64,000 bases of DNA. It comes from Guptibacillus hwajinpoensis (GTDB lineage Bacteria; Bacillota; Bacilli; Bacillales; Guptibacillaceae). The position numbers and the translations under genes were made by a program. The notes beneath the pieces are model-generated. The model was not told the origin of the DNA and searched no databases. It saw only the letters and a list, made by a program, of their open reading frames with translations. The DNA lies in the NCBI RefSeq assembly GCF_020171785.1, contig NZ_JAIVAE010000006.1, positions 124,001 through 188,000 of the forward strand, given 5' to 3'. This document shows positions 43,546 to 52,056 of the stretch, one piece after another (the stretch's first letter is position 1; every line of letters starts with the position of its first letter).

Positions 43546-44184
43546 CTAATTATCGACATCTACTTCGATATAAGACTGATCATGAATAGTAACTTCACAT
43601 TTTCCACTTGTTAAATTCGTAATCCATTCTGTAAAAAGTTCCTCGTCCCCACTATTTACTAAAACGGTGAACGATACATTCTCCAAATAAGCAATTTCAT
43701 CTAATAAATAATTCGATGAACGGATTTCGTTTTCGACTTTACCTAGTAAAGTATAATCAATTTGAGTCGTTATTTTCGTCATCAACTTTCGCTCAACGAT
43801 TCCAGTTGCGTTTAGCCCTTCGGAGACAGATTGGCCATACGCACGAATTAAACCGCCTGCACCAAGTTTAATGCCACCAAAGTAACGGGTAACGACTACA
43901 GTCGTGTCTTTTAGCTTGCGTTTTTTTAGCACTTCAAGCATTGGCACACCAGCCGTGCCAGATGGTTCACCATCGTCGTTTGCTTTCTGAATCAAATCCT
44001 GTTCACCAATTAAGTAGGCGGAGCAATTGTGTGTGGCACTAGCGTGTCTTTTTTTGATGGATTGAATAAATGCTTGAGCTTCTTCTTCTGTTGGTGTTCG
44101 TTTGACATGAGCGATAAAGCGAGATTTTTGTATCACAATTTCGTTTTCTCCCTCAGTTTTAACGGTATAATATGAAGTAAGCAT
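43546..44184 (-). CDS. yvyE: YigZ/IMPACT family protein
   Basis: A 212-residue protein with an N-terminal UPF0029 (IMPACT) domain: QKSRFIAHVKRTPTEEEA, HNCSAYLIG, NDDGEPSGTAGVPMLEVL, and VVTRYFGGIKLGAGGLIRAYG; a ferredoxin-like C-terminal domain follows. GGAGG before the ATG at 44184 fixes the start; the frame's extension to 44259 has no site. Function in bacteria is unclear. Gene order with tagO and degS is as in B. subtilis. Confidence 0.9.
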   Translation of the reverse strand: MLTSYYTVKTEGENEIVIQKSRFIAHVKRTPTEEEAQAFIQSIKKRHASATHNCSAYLIGEQDLIQKANDDGEPSGTAGVPMLEVLKKRKLKDTTVVVTRYFGGIKLGAGGLIRAYGQSVSEGLNATGIVERKLMTKITTQIDYTLLGKVENEIRSSNYLLDEIAYLENVSFTVLVNSGDEELFTEWITNLTSGKCEVTIHDQSYIEVDVDN

Positions 44185-44302
44185 AGAAATAACCTCCAGA
44201 TATTCCTTGCACATTCCTGTGAATGAAAGGGATTTGTATCTTATCATCGAATAGTACATAGGGAAACATTGTTATTTAAGAGTGAAAAATAAGGAGTTCC
44301 TT

Positions 44303-44365
44303 ATGCGTCCTTCTTATTATAAGTTTCTTAAATTAATCCATCAAATATATATCCTCAAGTCATAA
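44303..44365 (+). CDS. Possible 20-aa leader peptide upstream of degS
   Basis: A 20-codon frame (MRPSYYKFLKLIHQIYILKS) with AAGGAG 6 bases before its ATG. It is basic and amphipathic. It could be a leader peptide or a chance frame; nothing else supports it. Confidence 0.25.
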   Translation: MRPSYYKFLKLIHQIYILKS

Positions 44366-44456
44366 ACAGACGGTCACATACGAATTTTGTAAAAGAAGTA
44401 CTTTTGGACTATCTTTTCTAAACGTCCGTCCCTTGAAGGAATGGAGGGGTAAGAGC

Positions 44457-45608
44457 TTGGATTTTCAAAGGCTTGATCCAAATTCATTAGATGTCATTCT
44501 TGACAGGACAATGGAGAGTATTAATAGTAGTAAATCAAAACTGTTCGAAATTGGAGAGCTTTCTCATGACGAGTGCCAAAAGGTTAATAATCAACTACAA
44601 TTATTAAAAGAAGAACTGGAAACCGTACATCGCCTAAGACAAGAAAGGCTACAAATGGACCGTGTGGCCCGTGCAGAGCTTGTAAAGATCAGTAAGAACT
44701 TTCAGGACTACAAAGAGCCAGAAATTCGAAATGCCTATGAAAAGGCCTCAGAAGCGCAAATTAAGCTTTCGGTTAGTATGGAAAAGGAAACGCGGCTAAA
44801 AGATCAAATTTCGGATCTCGAACAACGTATTTCTTCTCTTCAAAACACCTCGGATAAAGCGGAGTCATTTATGAGCCAAATTTCAACCGTTCTTAGTTAT
44901 CTTGGCGGAGAACTAAGACAATACGGTGAGGTGATCGAGGATGCTAGGCGAAAACAAGAATATGGACTTAAAATTATTGAAGCACAGGAAGAAGAAAGAA
45001 AGCGCCTATCACGAGAAATTCATGATGGACCTGCCCAGGTTCTTGCAAATGTCTTATTACGTTCACAATTAATTGAACGGATTTATGAGAAAAAGGGTAA
45101 AGATGAAGCGTTCAAAGAGATCAGAGACATGAAATCTTTGATTGAGGATGCGTTAAAAGAAGTTAGGCGTCTTATTTATGACCTTCGTCCAATGGCGCTT
45201 GATGACCTTGGTTTAGTGCCAACATTGTTAAAGTATTTAAATAAAGTAGATGATCGATCAGAGGCAACCATTTACTTTGATTATGATGAGGGGATCCAAA
45301 GGCTTCACGTTCGCCTAGAAGCGGCTATATTTCGACTTGTTCAAGAAGCTGTTCAAAATGCCCTTAAGCATGCTGAAGCAACTGAAATAACTGTTGACCT
45401 GAAACTTGATGGTGATAAGATTGTGGTAACCATTCAAGATAATGGAATTGGTTTTGATGTGAACATACGTAAAGATCAATCATTTGGATTAATCGGAATG
45501 AAAGAACGTGTTGGATTATTAAATGGGACGATTCAGGTTCAATCAACGCCAAACAAGGGTACATATATACTGATAAGAATCCCGATACATGAACAGGAGG
45601 GCGTGTAA
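44457..45608 (+). CDS. degS: Sensor histidine kinase DegS
   Basis: A 383-residue cytoplasmic kinase of the DegS/DegU system controlling exoenzymes, competence and biofilm genes. It has an N-terminal coiled-coil sensor domain (residues 1-160), the HisKA_3 box EEERKRLSREIHDGPAQ with phosphorylatable His189, as in B. subtilis, and a C-terminal HATPase (QEAVQNALKHAEA, QDNGIGFD, FGLIGMKERV). GGAGGGG 7 bases upstream of TTG fixes the start. The following degU gene begins 3 bases after the stop. Confidence 0.96.
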   Translation: MDFQRLDPNSLDVILDRTMESINSSKSKLFEIGELSHDECQKVNNQLQLLKEELETVHRLRQERLQMDRVARAELVKISKNFQDYKEPEIRNAYEKASEAQIKLSVSMEKETRLKDQISDLEQRISSLQNTSDKAESFMSQISTVLSYLGGELRQYGEVIEDARRKQEYGLKIIEAQEEERKRLSREIHDGPAQVLANVLLRSQLIERIYEKKGKDEAFKEIRDMKSLIEDALKEVRRLIYDLRPMALDDLGLVPTLLKYLNKVDDRSEATIYFDYDEGIQRLHVRLEAAIFRLVQEAVQNALKHAEATEITVDLKLDGDKIVVTIQDNGIGFDVNIRKDQSFGLIGMKERVGLLNGTIQVQSTPNKGTYILIRIPIHEQEGV

Positions 45609-45611
45609 GAG

Positions 45612-46316
45612 ATGTATGCAGCAAAGACCAAAACTAAAATTATTATTATAGATGACCATCGCTTGTTCCGCGAAGGTGTTAAGCGTATTTTGGATATGGA
45701 AGATGATTTCGAAGTGATTGCTGAAGGTGATGATGGAGACGAAGCGCTTCGTCTTGTTGAAGAAAATAAGCCTGATGTTGTTTTAATGGATATTAATATG
45801 CCACATGTAAACGGCGTTGAAGCTACGAGACAGCTGATCGAACAAGTGCCTGAAACTAAGGTTATTATTTTATCGATCCATGATGACGAAACGTACGTCA
45901 CCCACGCGGTAAAGACTGGTGCTGCGGGCTATTTATTAAAAGAGATGGATGCAAATTCGCTAGTTGAAGCCGTTAAAGTTGTCGCTTCTGGAGGAGCTTA
46001 CATTCATCCAAAAGTGACGCATAATCTTGTGAATGAGTATCGTCGACTCGCTACGGAAGGAAAAAGACCTTCTACACAAATTGGGTATAAGGAAGTGGAG
46101 TACCGCAAACCGCTACACATTTTGACACGACGAGAATGTGAAGTGCTGCAGTTACTTACAGATGGAAAAAGCAATCGCTCGATCGGTGAAGATCTTTACA
46201 TTAGTGAGAAAACAGTAAAAAACCACGTATCGAATATTTTGCAGAAAATGAACGTAAATGACCGAACGCAAGCCGTCGTAGAGGCAATCAAAAAAGGCTG
46301 GGTAAAGGTGCGCTGA
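45612..46316 (+). CDS. degU: Response regulator DegU
   Basis: A 234-residue NarL/FixJ response regulator. The receiver domain has [19 protein letters not shown] and phospho-acceptor Asp60 in [16 protein letters not shown]; the C-terminal LuxR-type HTH has [18 protein letters not shown] and [19 protein letters not shown]. It is phosphorylated by DegS and activates secreted protease and competence genes in Bacillus. In this window the CWB2 proteases are possible targets (inference only). Confidence 0.96.
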   Translation: MYAAKTKTKIIIIDDHRLFREGVKRILDMEDDFEVIAEGDDGDEALRLVEENKPDVVLMDINMPHVNGVEATRQLIEQVPETKVIILSIHDDETYVTHAVKTGAAGYLLKEMDANSLVEAVKVVASGGAYIHPKVTHNLVNEYRRLATEGKRPSTQIGYKEVEYRKPLHILTRRECEVLQLLTDGKSNRSIGEDLYISEKTVKNHVSNILQKMNVNDRTQAVVEAIKKGWVKVR

Positions 46317-46332
46317 TGCGCGCCTTTTTTTT
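46304..46332 (+). terminator. Terminator after degU
   Basis: Ten-bp stem AAAGGTGCGC / GCGCGCCTTT (one G-U pair) around the stop codon, then a long T-run. Confidence 0.88.
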
Positions 46333-46351
46333 ATAAATAAAAAGAAGACAA

Positions 46352-46380
46352 AAAAAGAACCTCGAAGTGAGGTTCTTTTT
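46352..46380 (-). terminator. Terminator of the NlpC/P60 gene
   Basis: Perfect 12-bp stem AAAAAGAACCTC / GAGGTTCTTTTT, 5-base loop, just past the minus-strand stop. Confidence 0.88.
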
Positions 46381-46387
46381 GTATGCA

Positions 46388-47314
46388 TTATACGCGTTTT
46401 GCTCCAAGGTAACGTGGTGCCCAGTAAGAGTTATCCATGCTGCTAATTGTTACTCCGTAAGAAGAAGAAGAGTGGATGAACTGACCGTTACCGATGTAAA
46501 TTCCAGCGTGGGATGGGCCAGATTTGTATGTTTCAAAGAACACAAGATCTCCAACAGAAGGAGAAGAAACTTTATCTGTTGCGTCCCAAATGCTAGCTAC
46601 AGTACGTGGAATGGAAGTTCCAGCTTTATTATATACGTATTGTAAGAAGCCGCTGCAGTCGAATCCAGATGGAGAAGTTCCTGCCCAAACATAAGGTACA
46701 CCCATGTATTGCTTCGCGATTGACACGACAGAAGAGTTAGATGTTGATGCACTCTTTACTTGTGAAGACGAAGATGAGCTAACCGAAGAACCATTAAGAG
46801 CTGCAAATGTGTTTGAACCAGCAATTCCATCTACGCTAAGCCCGTTAGCACTTTGGAAATTACGAACAGCTTGTTGTGTAATGGAACCATAAATGCCGTC
46901 TACAGAATAGCTGTAATAACCTTTAGACTTAAGCTGGTTTTGTAGGCTTGTTACACTTGATCCGCGGTCACCATAACGAAGTGTTCCGCTATATGTATTC
47001 GAAGAACTACTTGATTTAGAAACTGCTGCGCCTTTTAATGCGCTTACTGTTTGTGGTCCAACAACGCCATCAACGCCAATTCCTGCACTGCGCTGAAAGT
47101 CACGAACGCCTTCTTCAGTAATGTTGCCAAAATATCCTGTTGCTGTATGGTAGTCAAAATAACCTTTATCGTCAAGAACGTTTTGAAGTTCAGTTACGTC
47201 AGAGTTGCTCATGCCATTGTATAGGGTACGGTCGCCTAAAGCTGCTTCACTTACGTTTGGTGCTAGCAAAAGAGTACCTGCGAGTGTAGTAGTGATCACG
47301 ACTTTCTTAAACAT
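46388..47314 (-). CDS. Secreted NlpC/P60 endopeptidase with two peptidoglycan-binding domains
   Basis: A 308-residue exported hydrolase: signal peptide (1-26, ending SEA), two PG_binding_1 domains (about 30-87 and 110-165, each with a YFG/IYG-x-IT-x-x-A/GVR-x-FQ motif), a Ser-rich linker, and an NlpC/P60 domain with catalytic Cys in SGFDCSGFLQYVY and His in PSHAGIYIGNGQFIHSS. It should cut D-Glu-DAP type stem-peptide bonds. It sits between degU and degV on the opposite strand, an insertion relative to B. subtilis order. Confidence 0.92.
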   Translation of the reverse strand: MFKKVVITTTLAGTLLLAPNVSEAALGDRTLYNGMSNSDVTELQNVLDDKGYFDYHTATGYFGNITEEGVRDFQRSAGIGVDGVVGPQTVSALKGAAVSKSSSSSNTYSGTLRYGDRGSSVTSLQNQLKSKGYYSYSVDGIYGSITQQAVRNFQSANGLSVDGIAGSNTFAALNGSSVSSSSSSQVKSASTSNSSVVSIAKQYMGVPYVWAGTSPSGFDCSGFLQYVYNKAGTSIPRTVASIWDATDKVSSPSVGDLVFFETYKSGPSHAGIYIGNGQFIHSSSSYGVTISSMDNSYWAPRYLGAKRV

Positions 47315-47496
47315 ATTGTAATTCCCCCTGATTTATAAGTTTAAACCTTTTATTTTCTCTATCACGATTGCTAGTTTACATGATTGAGATAACAGGACGA
47401 TGAATATAAGGTTACAATCATGTAACAGAAACCCTGCCTAATTTACTAAAACATTCATTTTGCGACATTTATATTAAAAAATATGGGGGATAATGG

Positions 47497-47525
47497 TTGA
47501 CAAAATATGTGAAAAATACTATAAG
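47497..47525 (+). promoter_or_regulatory. Sigma-A promoter of degV
   Basis: TTGACA, 17-base spacer, TATAAG, 99 bases upstream of the degV start: close to consensus. A small CTTATT/AATAAG hairpin directly follows the -10. Confidence 0.75.
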
Positions 47526-47623
47526 CTCTTATTGGCAATAAGGGGGAAATGCTCTATCATTAACTTGAATGGGTTTAATGAAAACTAGTTGAAATATTTA
47601 ATAGATTGAAAAGAGGCGTTTAT

Positions 47624-48472
47624 ATGAAAACAGTTGCTATTGTAACAGATAGTACCGCTTATATACCTGAATCGATGCTAACCGAGTACGAAATAACGAT
47701 GGTACCACTTAGCGTGATATTTGATAACGAATCATATTTAGAAGAAAAAGAAATTCAAGCAGATGATTTTTTTGAAAAGGTGAAAAAGGAAAATATTCTA
47801 CCTAAAACCTCACAGCCTTCGATCGGAAGTTTTGTTGAAACGTATGAAACATTGGCGCGTACACACGATGAAATAATCACCATTACGTTATCGAGTGGTA
47901 TTAGCGGTACGTACCAGTCCGCCAATTCAGCTGGCGATATGATTGAAGGGGCAGACGTATACGTTTTTGATTCTGAAATCAGCTGTATGATGCAAGGGTT
48001 TTATGTTTTGGAAGCGGCCCGTATGGCTCAAGATGGATTTGGAAGTAAAGAGATCCTAAGTAGACTTCAAAAAATTAAGAGTCAGGGAACGAACGCTTAT
48101 TTTCTTGTCGATGATCTTAGTCATTTGCATAGAGGAGGACGGTTAAATGCCGCGCAGCTTGTTGTCGGGAGTCTTCTTCAAATAAAGCCAGTGCTAACCT
48201 TTGAGGATAAACAAATCGTACCGTATGAAAAAATTAGAACGCGAAAAAAAGCGCTCAATAAAATCATGACGCTATTTGATGAGGCGGCAAGAGGTGGCGA
48301 CCTGATAAATGCGACATTAATTTATTCAACAAACAAGGATGAAGCAGAAAGTCTAAAAGCTGAACTAGAAGAAAAGTATACGAATGTAAACATCATTTTA
48401 AGTTACTTTGGCCCTGTTATAGCAACTCACCTTGGGGAAGGTGCGCTTGGCCTGGGCTGGTACCGCGTATGA
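47624..48472 (+). CDS. DegV family fatty acid-binding protein
   Basis: A 282-residue cytoplasmic protein of the DegV/FakB type that binds a fatty acid for the FakA kinase. Motifs: IVTDSTAYIPESM at the N-terminus, PKTSQPSIGSFVETYE, ITLSSGISGTYQSA (binding Ser/Thr), and the late THLGEGALGLGWY. Identified as the homologue of yviA, which lies at the same place in B. subtilis. The AGAGGCG site fixes the ATG at 47624, not the TTG at 47606. Confidence 0.92.
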   Translation: MKTVAIVTDSTAYIPESMLTEYEITMVPLSVIFDNESYLEEKEIQADDFFEKVKKENILPKTSQPSIGSFVETYETLARTHDEIITITLSSGISGTYQSANSAGDMIEGADVYVFDSEISCMMQGFYVLEAARMAQDGFGSKEILSRLQKIKSQGTNAYFLVDDLSHLHRGGRLNAAQLVVGSLLQIKPVLTFEDKQIVPYEKIRTRKKALNKIMTLFDEAARGGDLINATLIYSTNKDEAESLKAELEEKYTNVNIILSYFGPVIATHLGEGALGLGWYRV

Positions 48473-48500
48473 TCATGAAATTGTATATGGAAGCAAATCA

Positions 48501-49988
48501 ATGAGATTTGCTTCCGATTTATTCAACAATAAGGAGATTATCGTACCTGAATTTCTTTATCAGTCTTCTAAGCTCCCCGAATTTTTCCCGATTAGCCACT
48601 ATCCTTCCCTCCCTCAACTACCAATCAATCAGCGGTTTAAACCGAATAGGAAGATCATTCATTTTCTTTCAGGAAGACATTTATTGCGAGATGAAATCCC
48701 CTTTTCCCTTCAAGAACTTCATGCCCACTATGTTAATGGCTATCTTCAATTAGAGCCTGGCATTCAAACACTTCATGGAAGAGAGATGTGTATGCGATGT
48801 GGGAATCATACATTTTCATCATTTTCTTGTGCAAGGTGTCAAAGGGCGAGCTGCCAATATTGTCGAAATTGCATCATCATGGGGAAAGTTACCTCTTGTT
48901 CCCCCTTGTATTCCGCACCGAGCCGCCAGTATGAACCAATAGAAAACCTAACGTTACAGTGGTTCGGGAAGCTATCTGAAGGGCAACAAGAGGCATCTCA
49001 TGCAGTGATTAGGGCTATTCAAAACAATCATTCGGTTCTTATTTGGGCCGTTTGTGGCAGTGGTAAAACAGAAGTGCTTTTTCATGGATTGGCATATGCC
49101 CTTTCTCAACATAAATCGGTATGTATAGCTACTCCAAGGACAGATGTTGTTTTAGAGTTAGCCCCACGATTGCAAAAAGTCTTTCCAGGACTTACGGTTT
49201 CTCCGCTCTATGCGGGACATTCAGACCCCAATTCTTCTTTTGTTATCTCAACCACTCACCAGCTCATTCGATTTAAGAATTGTTTTGATGTCATGATTAT
49301 TGATGAAGTAGATGCTTTTCCATATAGCGTTGATCCATCTCTCCGCTTTCATGTAAACAAAGCACGAAAACAAAGTGGGTCACTCATTTATCTAACAGCA
49401 ACACCATCTAAAAGCTTTTTAAATCAAGAAACACTAAATGTGGTGCGAATTCCTTCTCGGTATCACGGCTATCCATTACCAGTTCCTACTTTACAATGGA
49501 GCGGGAATTGGCGAAAGAAAATTGAAAAAGGGCAGATTCCTTATACTCTGATAGATTGGATTAAAAAACAAATGAATGCTCAAAAACCAGTATTGCTGTT
49601 TTTTCCTTCCATCAAAATCATTGAAAAAGTAAAATGCGTTTTTGACGAACAGCGGCTTCTTTGTGAAGCCGTTCACTCAGAGGATCCAAACCGCACTGAA
49701 AAGGTTCTTCAGTTTCGAAGGAGAGAAATTCCGATCTTACTATCTTCTACCATACTTGAACGCGGGATAACGATTGAGAATATTGCAGTAGCTGTAGTAG
49801 GAGCGGAGGATGGTGTTTTTACAGAAAGTGCTCTCGTACAAATTGCCGGAAGAGCTGGAAGAAGCGCTTCTTATCCAGAAGGAGATGTTACATTTTTTCA
49901 TTACGGTAAAACAAATGCGATGATAGCGGCAATACGGCATATTCGAAAAATGAATCAGGAAGCGGAGGAGAAAGGGTGGCTACATTAG
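48501..49988 (+). CDS. comFA: ComFA, ATP-dependent helicase-like competence protein
   Basis: A 495-residue DEAD-type translocase for uptake of transforming DNA. It has a four-CxxC zinc region (CMRCGNH, CARCQRASCQYCRNC, near residues 95-130), Walker A AVCGSGKTEVLFHG, DEAD-box IIDEVDAFP, TATPSK and a C-terminal helicase motif VQIAGRAGRS. The ATG at 48501 has GGAAG 7 bases upstream; the frame extends back into degV but without a site. comFC overlaps its end by 13 bases. Confidence 0.93.
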   Translation: MRFASDLFNNKEIIVPEFLYQSSKLPEFFPISHYPSLPQLPINQRFKPNRKIIHFLSGRHLLRDEIPFSLQELHAHYVNGYLQLEPGIQTLHGREMCMRCGNHTFSSFSCARCQRASCQYCRNCIIMGKVTSCSPLYSAPSRQYEPIENLTLQWFGKLSEGQQEASHAVIRAIQNNHSVLIWAVCGSGKTEVLFHGLAYALSQHKSVCIATPRTDVVLELAPRLQKVFPGLTVSPLYAGHSDPNSSFVISTTHQLIRFKNCFDVMIIDEVDAFPYSVDPSLRFHVNKARKQSGSLIYLTATPSKSFLNQETLNVVRIPSRYHGYPLPVPTLQWSGNWRKKIEKGQIPYTLIDWIKKQMNAQKPVLLFFPSIKIIEKVKCVFDEQRLLCEAVHSEDPNRTEKVLQFRRREIPILLSSTILERGITIENIAVAVVGAEDGVFTESALVQIAGRAGRSASYPEGDVTFFHYGKTNAMIAAIRHIRKMNQEAEEKGWLH

Positions 49989-50698
49989 ACCGATGCTCAT
50001 TGTGTGGAGAGGATACTAGCAATCAACTTTCATGGCAGCTTTTGTTTAGAAGGAAAAACAATCTTCCTTGCTGTGAAACGTGTCGAAATCAACTTCTTCC
50101 TATTGTAGGGCCACTTTGTTTAAAATGCGGGCGTTCACTTCAACAAATCGAATCTAGGTTTGTTGAAGGAAAACAATGTTCTGACTGTGTGAGATGGGGA
50201 GAAAGGGGATGGGATGAGGTCCTTACTCATAACAAATCCTTTTTCGAGTACAATGATTTTTTGAAGAAAATTCTTGCGCTTTATAAATTTAGAGGAGATG
50301 TTGAAGTAGGAAGAGTATTCTCAAGTTTAATCCATCGTGAGTTAAAAAGTTCTTATTCGTTCATAGATCAAGTCATCCCAATGCCTGCAAGTGAGGAGAG
50401 GATGTATGAAAGAGGGTTTAATCAATGTGAGGTGTGGATCGAGGGCACGAGATTTGTTCAAGACTCTCCATTAATGAGAACAAAAAATGAAGAGAAGCAG
50501 AGTAAACGTACCAGAGAAATGAGGATAAACCGTGAAAAAGAAATGTTCCAAATCGTAGAAGGGGCAAATGTAGTGGGGAAAAAGCTTCTTTTACTGGATG
50601 ATATTTATACGACAGGAACGACGATCCATTATGCAGCATTTACACTTAAAAATGCGGGGGCATCTAACGTTTATTCACTTACATTAAGTAGGGGATAA
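49976..50698 (+). CDS. comFC: ComFC, phosphoribosyltransferase-like competence protein
   Basis: A 240-residue protein with an N-terminal zinc finger (CSLCGED, CCETC, CLKCGR) and a C-terminal PRTase fold with the signature LLLDDIYTTGTTIHYAA. It starts at GTG inside comFA with a GGAGGAGAAAGG site. B. subtilis has comFB between the two genes; here it is absent. ComFC works with ComFA in transformation. Confidence 0.92.
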   Translation: MATLDRCSLCGEDTSNQLSWQLLFRRKNNLPCCETCRNQLLPIVGPLCLKCGRSLQQIESRFVEGKQCSDCVRWGERGWDEVLTHNKSFFEYNDFLKKILALYKFRGDVEVGRVFSSLIHRELKSSYSFIDQVIPMPASEERMYERGFNQCEVWIEGTRFVQDSPLMRTKNEEKQSKRTREMRINREKEMFQIVEGANVVGKKLLLLDDIYTTGTTIHYAAFTLKNAGASNVYSLTLSRG

Positions 50699-50753
50699 GG
50701 TTGTGTCGATAACTTTTATAGAAAGCGCCTTCATTCGAGTTTAATCAACAAAA

Positions 50754-50780
50754 AAACCCCTTTGACAGGGTTTAGGCTCC
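50754..50780. terminator. Weak hairpin after comFC
   Basis: Six-bp AAACCC / GGGTTT stem. The T-run is better on the minus strand, so termination of comFC here is uncertain. Confidence 0.35.
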
Positions 50781-50838
50781 CACGTATAGTAAATGTATGG
50801 CACTGCCATGAAGATTTCTGAAGGGAATGTTGAACAAG

Positions 50839-51039
50839 ATGCAGGGAAAAGTAAAATGGTTTAACAATGAAAAAGGTTTTGGATTTATCGAAAGAGAAGA
50901 TGGCGACGACGTATTTGTCCATTTCTCAGCAATCACTGGTGAAGGATTCAAGTCTCTAGAAGAAGGTCAGACAGTTGAATTCGAGATTGTTGAAGGCGCT
51001 CGTGGGCCACAAGCTGCTAATGTAGAAAAAGTATCTTAA
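50839..51039 (+). CDS. Cold-shock protein
   Basis: A 66-residue OB-fold RNA chaperone: [16 protein letters not shown] contains RNP1 and [10 protein letters not shown] is RNP2. The usual CspA/B/C family start is MQGKVKW, so I take the ATG at 50839 with AAGGGA 12 bases upstream; the in-frame ATG at 50827 abuts that site. It lies exactly where B. subtilis has its flagellar block, between comFC and hpf. Confidence 0.93.
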   Translation: MQGKVKWFNNEKGFGFIEREDGDDVFVHFSAITGEGFKSLEEGQTVEFEIVEGARGPQAANVEKVS

Positions 51040-51053
51040 TTAAACAAACGCTT

Positions 51054-51085
51054 AAAGCCCTATCCAATTGGATAAGGGCTTTTTA
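51054..51085 (+). terminator. Terminator after the cold-shock gene
   Basis: Eleven-bp stem with one bulge (AAGCCCTATCC / GGATAAGGGCTT), AATT loop, T-run. Confidence 0.85.
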
Positions 51086-51273
51086 TTTTTCCATTTTTTA
51101 AGAAGAATGTGAGATAAAAAAGGAAGTAATGAGTAGCGTTGTTAAAAATTGTCGTATTTTAGGATGTTTTGTGAAAAAAACGTAAAAATAAATGAGTTTT
51201 TTTAAAGTTTATAGAGGGGAATGATATGGGTATAACGAATAATAGAGGTATAGCATGGAAGGAGGAGTGCCAC

Positions 51274-51840
51274 ATGATGAATTTCAACATCCGTGGTGAA
51301 AACATTAAAGTTACACCTGCAATGAGAGAATACACTGAGAAGAAGGTAAGTAAACTTGAAAGGTATTTCGATACTCCACCTAATTCTGATGTTCATGTAA
51401 ATATGAAGGTTTATAACGATCAGCAAATGATCGAAGTTACGATTCCAATGCCAAACCTTCTACTTCGAGCAGAAGAAGAGCATCAGGATATGTATGCAGC
51501 AATTGATTTGGTTGTTGAGAAACTTGAGCGTCAAATTCGCAAACATAAAACGAAAGTTAATCGCAAATTCCGTCAGGAAGGTAGCGTAAAATATATGTTC
51601 CGCGATGAACTTAACCCAACAACGACGAGTGTCGCTGAAGCTGACATGGATGAGGATGATGATCTGCAAGTTGTCAAAACGAAGCGATTTACATTTAAAC
51701 CAATGGACGTAGAAGAAGCCATTCTTCAAATGGACATGCTAGGTCATAGCTTCTTCGTCTTCTCAAACGCAGTGACAGGAAGCACTGGTGTTGTCTATCG
51801 CCGTAAAGATGGAAAATACGGCCTAATCGAACAAGACTAA
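51274..51840 (+). CDS. hpf: Ribosome hibernation promoting factor, long form
   Basis: A 188-residue long HPF (YvyD), which dimerises 70S ribosomes into 100S in stationary phase. The N-terminal S30AE domain begins MNFNIRGENIKVTPAMREY and the C-terminal dimerisation domain has KRFTFKPMDVEEAILQMDMLGHSFFVF. GGAGGAG selects the ATG at 51274. A further in-frame ATG at 51226 also has a site (GAGGGG), which would add 16 residues. Confidence 0.95.
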   Translation: MMNFNIRGENIKVTPAMREYTEKKVSKLERYFDTPPNSDVHVNMKVYNDQQMIEVTIPMPNLLLRAEEEHQDMYAAIDLVVEKLERQIRKHKTKVNRKFRQEGSVKYMFRDELNPTTTSVAEADMDEDDDLQVVKTKRFTFKPMDVEEAILQMDMLGHSFFVFSNAVTGSTGVVYRRKDGKYGLIEQD

Positions 51841-51972
51841 CGAATAAATATAAACTAGGGCAGGGGGATAACCTCTGCTCTTTACTTATGTAAGAAAATT
51901 TTTTCTTTCTTTCATTAATATAGTATTTCAGACTGCGAGCTTTTTTTACTTTCTTGTGCCTCTCGCAACTAA

Positions 51973-52000
51973 TTGTTAAAATAGCTACATAGTATATAAA
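51973..52000 (+). promoter_or_regulatory. Candidate sigma-A promoter of secA
   Basis: TTGTTA, 16-base spacer, TATAAA, 57 bases before the secA ATG. Confidence 0.5.
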
Positions 52001-52056
52001 ATTCTAAGTATAGTTATATGATAGCACTCTACTGACAACAAAAGAGGAGCGTTTCT

